Below the pieces are notes generated by a model. The model searched no databases, was not told the DNA's origin, and saw nothing but the letters and a program-made list of their open reading frames with translations. A DNA stretch of 51,104 nt from Lactobacillus amylolyticus DSM 11664 (lineage in GTDB: Bacteria > Bacillota > Bacilli > Lactobacillales > Lactobacillaceae): assembly GCF_000178475.1 (NCBI RefSeq), contig NZ_ADNY01000036.1:1-51104 (forward strand), read 5' to 3'. The translations under genes were made by a program, and so were the position numbers. Below, in pieces: positions 8,387 through 16,241 of this stretch. Within the stretch, counting starts at the first letter, position 1; every line of letters starts with the position of its first letter.

Positions 8387-9094
8387 AAAGGCAGATACAC
8401 TGCACCCGGATACCGGGTGGTTGCCGACCGTTTGCACAATGAAGGCTTTAAGGTTAACCGCAAAACAGTTTAACGTCTGATGAGCAAGCTGAACTTAATT
8501 GGCTATCGCATGAGACGAAGAAAACGTTATGACAGCTATGAGGGAGAGATTGAGGGCAGAATCAAGCCAGATCTGATTAAGCGCAAGTTCTTTGCCGTCA
8601 GGCCAAATATGAAGTGGTACGAGGATGTTACCGAGTTCAATTTAAGAGGACATAAGCTTTATCTTTCGCCAATTATCGATGGCTGTGCTAGAGATATAGT
8701 TGCCTACAATATTTCTCGTCATCCTAACCTCAAACAAGTAATGACAATGCTTGATGATGCTTTTACTGCTCATCCTGCGCTCAATGGTTTAATCTTTCAC
8801 TCTGATCGGGGCTGGCAATATCAAAAACGAGCTTACCAGCGCGAATTAGCCATTCATGGAATAGAACAAAGCATGTCTAGAAAGGGCTGCTCTCCTGATG
8901 ATGGGCTGATGGAAGGCTTCTTTGGCATTCTCAAACGCGAAATGTTCTACGGCAAAGAAACAAATTATGCCAATCCTGATGAATTAGAGCAAGCTATCAA
9001 AGACCATATCCGCTTCTACAATACTGAAAGAACCAAGACAAAACTAAAAGGACTGACTCCGGAACAATTTCGGAATCAATCCTTAGCTGCATAA
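8364..9094 (+). pseudogene. IS3-family orfB transposase (rve integrase domain), broken
   Basis: The frame resembles IS150-type OrfB from about YTAPGYRVVADRLHNEGFKV onward. An in-frame TAA at 8471-8473 interrupts KTV-RLMSKL, probably a former CAA codon. The remaining 204 codons from 8480 keep the catalytic Asp in EDVTEF, the second Asp in HSDRGWQYQ and the Glu in LMEGFFGILKREM, but normally invariant neighbours have changed, for example LMEN to LMEG. About 70 residues expected between the orfA end and this point are missing, so an internal deletion is inferred. The element should be unable to transpose on its own. Confidence 0.85.
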
Positions 9095-9130
9095 TATCAA
9101 TAAAGTGTCCAATTTTGCTGGGTCACTACA

Positions 9131-9145
9131 TAGAAGTCTTTTTTT
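9131..9145 (+). terminator. Right arm of the split pepQ/YtxH terminator
   Basis: TAGAAGTCTTTTTTT follows the IS right end directly and is the complement of the arm at 7852-7864. It lies 11 bases beyond the stop of the minus-strand YtxH gene, whose bidirectional terminator it once formed. Confidence 0.8.
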
Positions 9146-9155
9146 AACTTTAAAT

Positions 9156-9512
9156 TTATTCTTCAGGTGCTCCTTCATCTGAAGCAGTATCGTCATCTTT
9201 TTCAGCATTATTCAAATCATCTGCTGCTTTTTCTTCATCGTCATCATCATTGTTTGAGTCATCAATGACAATATCATCAAAATCTTTTAATTCAGAATCA
9301 TCCTCAACGCTCTTTGGGAAGGATGCCAATTGATTCTTAACGATTTCAGTACCGTTATCATACTTCTTTTTAAGATCTTGAAGTTTTTCGTTGTCCTTAA
9401 TTTTTTTCTTTATATCATCAAGTTGATCATTATCAACTAATAATGAGCCAGCTGCAAAACCAGCGGCAGCACCTAAAACAGCACCAACTAAAAAACTAGT
9501 AAATTTACTCAT
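9156..9512 (-). CDS. YtxH domain protein, small membrane-anchored
   Basis: This 118-residue protein starts with a Gly/Ala-rich hydrophobic helix (FLVGAVLGAAAGFAAGSLLV, residues 7-26), typical of YtxH proteins, followed by a charged helical segment and a very acidic Asp/Glu-rich tail. The function is not established; YtxH proteins are often general-stress or envelope-associated. A strong GGAGG site precedes the ATG at 9512. It follows the DUF948 gene by 25 bases in the same direction; YtxH and DUF948 genes are common partners in Firmicutes. Its downstream terminator is split by the IS. Confidence 0.82.
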   Translation of the reverse strand: MSKFTSFLVGAVLGAAAGFAAGSLLVDNDQLDDIKKKIKDNEKLQDLKKKYDNGTEIVKNQLASFPKSVEDDSELKDFDDIVIDDSNNDDDDEEKAADDLNNAEKDDDTASDEGAPEE

Positions 9513-9537
9513 CGGGGTTTCCTCCTTTATCTTCTAT

Positions 9538-9963
9538 TTAATCTTTACCATTGCGACGTTTGCGTCTAGCCAGCATTGCTGTTAACAATGAAGAAACAAT
9601 GCCTGTTCGACCTAGATGCACATTTTTGATCCGTTTTGCCATCTTTTTAGAAGAAGCGTTAATTTCTGAAACACTTTCCCCAAGATCTGCAGCAGCTTTA
9701 ACTACTGGATCAATTGTCTTCATTTTACCATTAACATCGGCTAATAAATCGTTTGTTTTATCTAATAAGTCGCTGCTTTGCTTCATCAAGCCATCTACAT
9801 CTGTTGAAATTTCTTGAATTGACTTGTTAGTTGTTTGCATAGTTTTATTAACTTCTTTTAAAGTTTTTGAAGTACGCACAAGCATTGGAATTGTAAATAA
9901 AACTAACAATAGAAATGCTACAGCAGCAATTAAACCAGCGATAGCTCCATAAGAAATTACCAT
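9538..9963 (-). CDS. DUF948 family membrane-anchored coiled-coil protein
   Basis: This protein has 141 residues from the ATG at 9963, chosen because AGGAGGC on the minus strand precedes it at good spacing; an upstream ATG at 9984 would add seven residues and lacks a site. One N-terminal transmembrane helix (about residues 5-28) is followed by a long heptad-like helix (SKTLKEVNKTMQTTNKSIQ...) similar to a methyl-accepting or apolipophorin-type coil, then a basic C terminus (ARRKRRNGKD). The function is unknown. It is divergent from the MscS gene and upstream of the YtxH gene. Confidence 0.82.
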   Translation of the reverse strand: MVISYGAIAGLIAAVAFLLLVLFTIPMLVRTSKTLKEVNKTMQTTNKSIQEISTDVDGLMKQSSDLLDKTNDLLADVNGKMKTIDPVVKAAADLGESVSEINASSKKMAKRIKNVHLGRTGIVSSLLTAMLARRKRRNGKD

Positions 9964-10073
9964 CTTCTGCCTCCAATAATACATCTAAAAAAAGTCTAGC
10001 ATGAAAATGCTTGTTTCTCAATCAAAAAGTTATTTGTTAAGATAGAAACAAGATTTTACAAGGAGAAACTCTA

Positions 10074-10922
10074 ATGAAAACCGCATTGCATATTGGTAAA
10101 AATACTTTTTCACTTAATTGGGATAAAATCGGCAACTATTTAATCACTGTTTTGTGGCAACTGCTCTTAACCACGCTAATTTTTTATCTTATTTCACACT
10201 TCGGCAAAAAAATAATTAATCGCTATCTGCAAAGCAAGCCAAAAAGGATCAAAAATAAACGTACTAAAACAATTACTGCATTGATCAACAGTGTTTTTCA
10301 GTATACTGTAATTTTCTTTTATCTTTTTGGCATTCTATCAATTATCGGTGTTCCAGTTGGCACCTTGCTTGCCAGCGCCGGAATTTTCTCCCTGGCGCTA
10401 GGAATGGGAGCACAGGGCTTTGTTAGCGACCTTGTTAACGGCTTTTTTATTTTGAGTGAAGATCAATTTGACGTTGGCGATACCGTGCTAATCGATTCGC
10501 AAACAGGAACAGTTACGCAATTAGGACTCAGAACAACCAGACTTAAGGCCTCCGATGGCTCTACGATTTTTATTCCCAATCGCAATATTTCGATTGTTCA
10601 AAATTTAGCTCATAACTTCATCAGCATGACGGTCAATTTGGAATTAGATGCGGGCGATAATTTTGATCAAGTCACTCAGATTATCAAGCAAGTCAATAAG
10701 GAAATTAAGCCCAGCAAAAATTTGCTTGCGACCGCACCTACGATCATCGGAGTTACTGGTCAAAATGGGCAGACAATCACTTATGCTGTTTCTTTTAAAG
10801 TAAAGCTGGACAAACAAAGCATTGTTAAAAATCTGTACTTGAGTCACTACATTGAAGCTTTGCAAAAAAGTCATATTAAATTTGCGGAGGCTTCAAGCAC
10901 GATTACTACAAAATCAGCCTAA
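10074..10922 (+). CDS. Small-conductance mechanosensitive channel family protein (MscS)
   Basis: This 282-residue channel releases solutes on hypo-osmotic shock. There are about three N-terminal transmembrane segments; the pore helix shows the Gly/Ala pattern LLASAGIFSLALGMGAQGFV near residues 98-117, followed by the beta domain QFDVGDTVLIDSQTGTVTQLGLRTTRLK, which is diagnostic of MscS. The C-terminal alpha/beta domain is complete. AAGGAG lies nine bases before the ATG. It is a monocistronic gene ending in a bidirectional terminator. Confidence 0.92.
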   Translation: MKTALHIGKNTFSLNWDKIGNYLITVLWQLLLTTLIFYLISHFGKKIINRYLQSKPKRIKNKRTKTITALINSVFQYTVIFFYLFGILSIIGVPVGTLLASAGIFSLALGMGAQGFVSDLVNGFFILSEDQFDVGDTVLIDSQTGTVTQLGLRTTRLKASDGSTIFIPNRNISIVQNLAHNFISMTVNLELDAGDNFDQVTQIIKQVNKEIKPSKNLLATAPTIIGVTGQNGQTITYAVSFKVKLDKQSIVKNLYLSHYIEALQKSHIKFAEASSTITTKSA

Positions 10923-10956
10923 AAAAGAGTTGGAAATAAAATTCCAACTCTTTTCT
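10923..10956. terminator. Bidirectional terminator between the mscS-like gene and rdgB
   Basis: GAGTTGGAA (10927-10935) pairs with TTCCAACTC (10942-10950), extended by four A-T pairs with flanking A and T runs. It serves both convergent genes. Confidence 0.88.
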
Positions 10957-11580
10957 CTAATCAAATTGTGCAAGCCAAGCAGGCAATTCTTTAAGCAGTT
11001 TTTTAATTGCTCTGCCACGATGTGAAATTTCATTCTTCTCATCGGTAGTCATTTGTGCAAATGTTTTTTCTTTTTCAGGAACATAAAAAAGCGGATCATA
11101 GCCAAAACCATCTTCGCCAACAGGACCTGGCATAATTTCACCAGCACATTGACCAGAAACTACTAGATCCTGATCAAAGTGTCCCGGCATTGAAACAACG
11201 ATGGTCGTATTAAACTTTGCTGTTCTTTCAGCTTGTGGCACTCCGCCTAATTCTGCCAAAAGCTTGGCATTGTTATGGGCATCATTATGAGCTTCGCCGG
11301 CATACCTAGCTGAACGTACGCCAGGTGCACCATTTAATTTATCAACCATTAAACCTGAATCATCAGCAATTGTCGGCAGGCCAGAAAATTTTGCCAATTC
11401 ATGAGCCTTGATTTTGGCATTTGCTTCAAAGGTTTTGCCAGATTCAATTGGATGAGGCGGATTATCCAAATCTGCGTCCGTTTTAACGATTAAATCAACT
11501 CCAGCTTGCTTGAATGCTTCCTTAAGTTCTTTTACTTTGCCTTGATTATTTGTTGCAAACAAAATTTCTCTCGTCATCAC
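10957..11580 (-). CDS. rdgB: XTP/dITP diphosphatase (RdgB/HAM1 family)
   Basis: This house-cleaning pyrophosphatase removes dITP, XTP and ITP from the nucleotide pool. It has 207 residues. The family start ILFATNNQGKVKEL (residues 6-19), the ADDSGL motif near 72-77 with the catalytic acidic residues, SARYAGE near 90-96, and GEDGFGYDPLF near 155-165 are all present. The start codon overlaps the murI stop by four bases (ATGA type), which implies translational coupling. The murI-rdgB pair is common in Firmicutes. Confidence 0.95.
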   Translation of the reverse strand: MMTREILFATNNQGKVKELKEAFKQAGVDLIVKTDADLDNPPHPIESGKTFEANAKIKAHELAKFSGLPTIADDSGLMVDKLNGAPGVRSARYAGEAHNDAHNNAKLLAELGGVPQAERTAKFNTTIVVSMPGHFDQDLVVSGQCAGEIMPGPVGEDGFGYDPLFYVPEKEKTFAQMTTDEKNEISHRGRAIKKLLKELPAWLAQFD

Positions 11581-12380
11581 ATATTCTCCGTATCTACATA
11601 CTTTGCTTTTAAATCAGGCTGATCCAAGAAAGATTGCCCCATACGTTCAAATTTTTCTACGTCTCCTGTCGTGTAATATTCATGTCGAGCCACGCTGCCT
11701 GGAGCTGCAAATAAGCCATCGCGGCGCATCACGTTGAAAGTATATTGTGCAACTTGATCTGCTGGATCTACAATTGAAACGTTGTCAGGCAGTGCTTCTT
11801 CGAACTCTTTTTGAATTAGTGGATAATGCGTACAACCTAAAACAAAAGTATCAAAGTCTTTTCCTTGGAGTGGCTTCAAACTTTCCTTAACCACCCGCAA
11901 ATTAGTATTGTAGTCTTCCTCTGCTTCTACAAGAGGTGCCAGCTTGGGCGTAGCCAATTCAGTTACCTCAATCTCTGGATCGCGAACTTGAATTTCATTT
12001 TTGTAAGCATGTGAAGCAATAGTCACTGGCGTAGCGGAGACAGCCACTTTTTTATTTTCAGTTGTTCTGACTGCAGCCAAACTTCCAGATTGAATGACGC
12101 CGATAATTTGTGGTTTAATTTCTTTTTGAATTGTTGACATAGCAGCTGCAGTTGCCGTATTGCAGGCAAAAATAATCAGCTTAACGTCTCTGCTTAATAA
12201 AAAATTAACACTATGCCGCGTCAACTCGATAACTTCTTCTTTGCTCTTGTCTCCGTACGGCATATGAGCATTGTCACCGATAAAAATAGTTGATTCTTCA
12301 GGCAGTTTTTTGATAACTTTTTTAACAACGCTAAAACCACCATCACCAGAATCTAGTAGTCCGATCGGACGATTATCCAT
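11577..12380 (-). CDS. murI: Glutamate racemase
   Basis: This enzyme makes D-glutamate for peptidoglycan. It has 267 residues from the ATG at 12380, which has AGGTG nine bases upstream; a GTG at 12392 is also open. The two catalytic cysteines are present in FACNTATAA (Cys73) and LGCTHYP (Cys183), and the second acid/base region is complete. One oddity: the usually invariant N-terminal motif DSGVGGLT reads DSGDGGFS (residues 10-17), which puts an extra acidic residue beside the catalytic Asp. The family is certain; whether the change affects activity is not. Confidence 0.93.
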   Translation of the reverse strand: MDNRPIGLLDSGDGGFSVVKKVIKKLPEESTIFIGDNAHMPYGDKSKEEVIELTRHSVNFLLSRDVKLIIFACNTATAAAMSTIQKEIKPQIIGVIQSGSLAAVRTTENKKVAVSATPVTIASHAYKNEIQVRDPEIEVTELATPKLAPLVEAEEDYNTNLRVVKESLKPLQGKDFDTFVLGCTHYPLIQKEFEEALPDNVSIVDPADQVAQYTFNVMRRDGLFAAPGSVARHEYYTTGDVEKFERMGQSFLDQPDLKAKYVDTENM

Positions 12381-12466
12381 AATTTTATGCACCTCTAAAG
12401 AAAAATTTTATTTTCTACTCCCACTAGTCTACGGTAAAATAAAAAAGAATAAAAGGGATGAAACTT

Positions 12467-12877
12467 ATGCAAGATAAAACAAATCAAACAAACGAACATG
12501 TTTACTTTTTAAATCAGCTTTACAGAGACTTCCTTTTACCAGAAATTCTCGGTAAAGATACTGCAAATATCCTTTACTGGGCCGGCAAGAGAATCTCTTG
12601 GCACTATGATCTTTCCTCTTTTGACGATTTGGCTGAATTCTTTAAAATGGCTAACTTCGGCAAATTAGAAAAAGTTAAAGAGCGACGGACATCAACTACT
12701 TATGAATTAAGTGGTCAAACCGTCACAGATCGTTTAAACAGCGATAGCAAAGAATTCGCTATTGAAGCGGGAATGATCGCCGAAGCAATGCAAAAAGAAA
12801 ATGGCCGCACAACTGAGTGTGAAATCAATATTTTAGATAAAGAAAACAAGGTCGAACTTGTTGCTCGCTTTAGCTAG
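12467..12877 (+). CDS. YslB-like protein (DUF2507)
   Basis: This is a 136-residue soluble protein of unknown function with the DUF2507 signature RDFLLPEILGKDTANILYWAGKRI near residues 20-43 (quoted in part: LLPEILGKD and LYWAGKRI). Members have a V4R-like fold. An ATG at 12458 is open, but AAGGG lies nine bases before the ATG at 12467, which is preferred. It is divergent from murI and upstream of mscL in the same direction; I see no clear terminator between them. Confidence 0.85.
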   Translation: MQDKTNQTNEHVYFLNQLYRDFLLPEILGKDTANILYWAGKRISWHYDLSSFDDLAEFFKMANFGKLEKVKERRTSTTYELSGQTVTDRLNSDSKEFAIEAGMIAEAMQKENGRTTECEINILDKENKVELVARFS

Positions 12878-12959
12878 GCAAAAAAATAGTTAAACTTTTC
12901 TTTCTTCTGTATACTTATTTACAAACAATATTTTGCAAAGAATATATAGGAGAAATAAT

Positions 12960-13328
12960 ATGATTAAGGAATTTAAGCAGTTTATTGCTCGCGGCAACGT
13001 GATCGATCTTGCTGTCGGCGTGATAATCGGAGCCGCTTTTACTGCAATTGTAAACTCCCTGGTTAAAAATTTGATTAATCCTCTTTTAGGATTAATTATT
13101 GGTCGAATAGATTTGTCTAATCTCGTTTTTAAAGTTGGCGGCGCAACATTTAAGTACGGCAGTTTTATTAATTCAATTATTAACTTTATTATTATTGCTT
13201 TCGTTGTCTTTTTAATTGTCAAAGCTGTCAATAAAATGGGGAAGGCTAACAAAAAGGCGGCTAAGCCAACTGAAGCTGATTATCTCAAAGAAATTCGAGA
13301 TCTATTAAAAGAAGAAGAAACACAATAA
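12960..13328 (+). CDS. mscL: Large-conductance mechanosensitive channel
   Basis: This pentameric channel is an emergency valve under hypo-osmotic shock. It has 122 residues, in the normal range. The N-terminal amphipathic helix and the first transmembrane helix read IKEFKQFIARGNVIDLAVGVIIGAAF (residues 2-27, partly cited); the second transmembrane helix is near 63-85, and the C-terminal charged bundle ends LKEIRDLLKEEE. TAGGAG nine bases upstream fixes the ATG at 12960; an upstream ATG at 12933 is not supported. A TATACT element at 12912-12917 may be its -10 box. Confidence 0.95.
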   Translation: MIKEFKQFIARGNVIDLAVGVIIGAAFTAIVNSLVKNLINPLLGLIIGRIDLSNLVFKVGGATFKYGSFINSIINFIIIAFVVFLIVKAVNKMGKANKKAAKPTEADYLKEIRDLLKEEETQ

Positions 13329-13329
13329 T

Positions 13330-13368
13330 AAAAAAGATTGAATACCAAATGGCATTCAATCTTTTTTT
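13330..13368 (+). terminator. Terminator of mscL
   Basis: AAAAAGATTGAAT-CC pairs with GG-ATTCAATCTTTTT (13333-13346 with 13351-13364, one internal mismatch) and is followed by T residues. It could also stop minus-strand transcription coming from the 13.5-kb region. Confidence 0.85.
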
Positions 13369-13496
13369 ACGCTTTAAATTTAGGGAATGTAGTAATTAAA
13401 AGTCGAATGAGAGTTAATCAAAGTACTGAATTTTATCTCTTCTTTAGGATCTTCTTGTGTGAAGTTGATTATCTATCCCTCTCAACTCACATAAGT

Positions 13497-13564
13497 ATCA
13501 TACCCGAATTGAACGACGAAAAGTAAAAAAGGACAAATCTCGTTCAAAATTAGACGAATCTCGT
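13497..13564 (-). promoter_or_regulatory. Candidate LytTR operator and promoter after the response regulator
   Basis: On the minus strand ACGAGATTC and ACGAGATTT are 9-bp direct repeats separated by 12 bases (plus-strand copies GACGAATCTCGT at 13553-13564 and GACAAATCTCGT at 13532-13543), so the period is 21 bp. A TATGAT -10 candidate lies 32 bases downstream (13502-13497). This is the geometry of LytTR-type operators in peptide-regulated systems. Only about 130 bases of apparently non-coding DNA follow before the mscL terminator, so the target gene may be lost. The rest of the gap 13369-13566 shows nothing else I can support. Confidence 0.5.
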
Positions 13565-13566
13565 AA

Positions 13567-14364
13567 TCAATTGACTTCAATTCCATGAAATTGGTTCAAA
13601 ATCTGATTAATAATGTTTTTTCTATCTCTTGAAAAACTAACTTCATCCCCATTTGGAAAACTAATTATGCGATTGGATAGATCAATCGCTGCAATATTCT
13701 CCGGATTAACTAAGAATGATTGCGAAACTTTCATCAAAAAAGCATTTTCCTGATCCAGATGCGTGATCGTCCCCTTAAACTCACTTTCACCGGTTTCCGT
13801 TACCATTTTAACCTTATGCTGAACAGAACTGTTTTCAATATAATAAATTTCATCTGCTCTTACTTTTTGCACGCGATGACCAACTCTATAGATTAAACTC
13901 TTTACTTCTACTTTTTCTGCCATTGTTAAATTATCAATAGCATTTTTGAGTGTTTCTTCCAAACGATTAATTATTTGATTCCGCGTTTGGACCTTATTAA
14001 TATAATCAATTGCCCCAATCCGTCGGCGATAAGTTAACGGAGCATATTTGTCATAAGCAGTCACAAAAATAATTTGTGCATTAGAATCATGTTCTTTTAT
14101 TTTTTCTGCTAAATCAACTCCATTTTTTGCTTCTGGATCATGACTCAATTCAATATCCAAGAAGTAAATCCCATTTTCGATTGTTTTTTGTTTTAAAAAA
14201 GCAATTACTTCATCAAAGCTATTAGCGATTAAGGAAATTTGCAGTTGAATTTGGTCATAGTTAGGACTGTCGTTGCGCATGTTTTGAATAGCAATCTTAG
14301 TCTGGTCAGCGAGTCTCTCTGACAACGCTCGATCATCATCGCAAACAATAATCGAATAATTCAT
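13567..14364 (-). CDS. LytTR-family response regulator (AgrA/ComE/PlnC type)
   Basis: This 265-residue regulator has a receiver domain (about 1-125) with CDDD at residues 8-11 and the probable phospho-acceptor Asp70 in YFLDIEL, and the conserved Lys at the end of the receiver near 126. A LytTR DNA-binding domain (about 150-262) includes YRVGHRVQKVRADEIYYIE and FLMKVSQSFLVNPENI. Such regulators answer autoinducing peptides and often control bacteriocin or competence genes. The frame is intact although the adjacent kinase gene is broken. The start is four bases after the kinase stop. No pheromone precursor gene was found. Confidence 0.9.
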   Translation of the reverse strand: MNYSIIVCDDDRALSERLADQTKIAIQNMRNDSPNYDQIQLQISLIANSFDEVIAFLKQKTIENGIYFLDIELSHDPEAKNGVDLAEKIKEHDSNAQIIFVTAYDKYAPLTYRRRIGAIDYINKVQTRNQIINRLEETLKNAIDNLTMAEKVEVKSLIYRVGHRVQKVRADEIYYIENSSVQHKVKMVTETGESEFKGTITHLDQENAFLMKVSQSFLVNPENIAAIDLSNRIISFPNGDEVSFSRDRKNIINQILNQFHGIEVN

Positions 14365-14367
14365 TCT

Positions 14368-15719
14368 TTAATCTCCTTCCGTGTCAATAACTAAATAAAA
14401 GTCGAACCAATTATCTTTTACATTATATGAAATCGACATTTCTGCATATTTATCTTCAATCTTGGCAATATTTGCTAAACCCAGGCCAGCATGATTTTTC
14501 TTAGTGGTATAACCCTGTTCCTGAATTTTTTTGATAGAAATTTTAGACTGCACTGTTCGATTGCGAATTTAATATTCAAATTCATTATTGCCTTCAGAAT
14601 AAAACATGATTTGAATCTCTGGCGTTAGGCCGCGTTTTTTTAGCAGTTTGCTTTCTTCAATCGCATTATCGCAGGTAATCCCAATAATTCTAACCAAATC
14701 CAAGGCATCGAAGTTTTGCGGCAATTTCGTAATTTCTTGGCGACATTCAAAATTATATTTAATTCCTAAATTATACATTTCTGTTAATTTAGAAATAATG
14801 ATGCTCTTAATAATTTTAAATGGACATGATTAATATCCTTATACTTCAAAGATGCCTGTGAATTTAAATTGGTTTTAGTATACTGATCCAATTTTTCAAT
14901 TACTTCGTCAACATTGCCCTCTTTTGCACTCAATTTAAGTGATTCAAACATATTGCGGTAATCATGACGAAAGCTTCTAAGTTCGTCTTCGCTTTTTTCG
15001 AGATAAGTCGCGTAATCCTCAAGCTGCTGCTGTTTTTCAAATTCTGCTTTTTGCTCCTGATGATTTAACAAATTACGCTGCGTGTGAACCATTCCAATAT
15101 AAATCAAGATTGCAAAAATAGTTTGGAAAATCAACAAACCAATTGAAATTTGAATTACTTCAATTGGCCGGTTATCAATTCCCAAATAATAATTGATAAC
15201 ATCGCAGGAAAGGTAAATATAGAACAAGATACCAATGAAAATATTGCTATTTTGATCGATCAATCTTTCGCGTAAAAAACGGCTATATTTTGCAACAATC
15301 ACCATTGTAATTAGGCTTAGTAAAATATCAAAGGCTTCTTCCCAGATATGCAGCTTGAGAAAGGCGATGAAGGAGCTAATTAAAAACTCACTCGCCAAAA
15401 GAAATTGATCAATTACGTAAAAGAAAAGTAGCGAACCTAAAATTAATTTATGGTTATTCTTGCGAATTATCGCAAAATACAGATACAAGACCGCTATTTC
15501 GGCATAGGTCAGCCAGGTATTAACGAAATCTGATGGACTAAATACCAAAATCACCGACATAATTAAGCAAAAAATTACCAAAAATAGTTTATCTTTCCCT
15601 GTCTTAATCGGCTGCGCTAGTTTAACAAAAACAACGACGTCTACGGCAAGGCTTAACAAGAAATAAAAAAGATCGATAAAAGCTAGAATCATTCCGTAGA
15701 AATCGATATAAAAATCCAT
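14368..15719 (-). pseudogene. Peptide-sensing histidine kinase (AgrC/PlnB type, HPK10), disrupted
   Basis: The intact protein would have about 450 residues: six or seven N-terminal membrane segments (to about residue 215), a dimerisation region with the phospho-acceptor motif FRHDYRN (His252), an N box in GITCDNAIEES and a G box in HAGLGLANI. Two lesions break it. Near 14804 a one-base deletion moves the frame from HLKLLRA to the continuation SIIISKLTEMYNLGI. At 14569-14571 an in-frame TAA interrupts NEFEY-IRNRTVQSK. The ATP-binding half is therefore not translated with the sensor. A GGAAAT site precedes the ATG at 15719. Confidence 0.88.
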
Positions 15720-15790
15720 ATTTTCATTTCCTTTTATTGATAAGATAACTAATTTTAGCCCATATTTATAGTAAAAATAAAATAAGCAGT

Positions 15791-15830
15791 AAAAAAAGGA
15801 TTAAGCGCACAAACGCTTAATCCTCTTTTT
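15791..15830 (-). terminator. Terminator of trxA
   Basis: On the minus strand GGATTAAGCG (15823-15814) pairs with CGCTTAATCC (15807-15798) around a six-base loop and is followed by seven T residues. It separates trxA from the two-component genes. Confidence 0.9.
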
Positions 15831-15840
15831 AATTACAAAC

Positions 15841-16152
15841 TTAATCAGTATATTGATCCAAGATTGCATTCAATTTTTCTTTTGGGGTGTAACCAGTCAA
15901 ACGGTCAACAATCTTGCCGTCCTTCTTGATAAGCAAAGTTGGAATAGCCATAATACCCAACTTCTTAGCAGTATCTTGGTTATCATCAACGTCCATCTTA
16001 GTAAATTTAACATCTTGACGTTCTTCAGCCAATTGATCAATAACTGGTGATTGCATCTTGCATGGACCACACCAGGGTGCCCAGAAATCAATTAAAACAA
16101 CGCCATCTTTAGTTTCATCTTCAAAATTTTGGTCAGTAATTGCATCAACCAT
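15841..16152 (-). CDS. trxA: Thioredoxin
   Basis: This 103-residue disulfide reductase keeps cytoplasmic proteins reduced. The active site FWAPWCGPCK (Cys28 and Cys31), the buried Asp in LIDFW, and the cis-Pro region MAIPTLL are all present. An AGGGAGG-like site precedes the ATG at 16152. It lies about 90 bases downstream of mutS2, with no strong terminator in between. Confidence 0.97.
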   Translation of the reverse strand: MVDAITDQNFEDETKDGVVLIDFWAPWCGPCKMQSPVIDQLAEERQDVKFTKMDVDDNQDTAKKLGIMAIPTLLIKKDGKIVDRLTGYTPKEKLNAILDQYTD

Positions 16153-16241
16153 CGTTTTTACCTCCCTTAATCAATAATCTTTTTTCTTTACAAAAATACT
16201 ATAACAAGTTTACTTACTTTTTACAAGTTAATTGCTTGCTT

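Larger units (their letters stand above)
7877..9130 (+). mobile_element. Decayed IS3-family (IS150-like group) insertion sequence
   Basis: The element spans 1254 bases between imperfect 26-base terminal inverted repeats. The left end TGTAGTGACCC...GGACAC (7877-7902) matches the reverse complement of the right end GTGTCC...GGGTCACTACA (9105-9130) over the first 11 bases and the last six. It carries broken orfA and orfB transposase frames. The flanks are TAA on the left and TAG on the right, possibly a 3-base target duplication with one later mutation. It is shorter than typical members of this group (about 1.4-1.5 kb), in keeping with an internal deletion at the orfA/orfB junction. Confidence 0.9.

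Noticed and set aside
8217..8480. 87-codon frame inside the IS as a separate gene
   Set aside because: Its N-terminal part is only an out-of-frame reading; the middle is the frameshifted continuation of orfA.
12890..13252. 120-codon minus-strand frame
   Set aside because: It is antisense to mscL, whose product is unmistakable; no ribosome site is present.
13338..13526. 62-codon plus-strand frame after mscL
   Set aside because: It starts inside the mscL terminator stem, has no ribosome site, and its translation resembles no family; the stretch is better seen as the 3' side of the LytTR locus.
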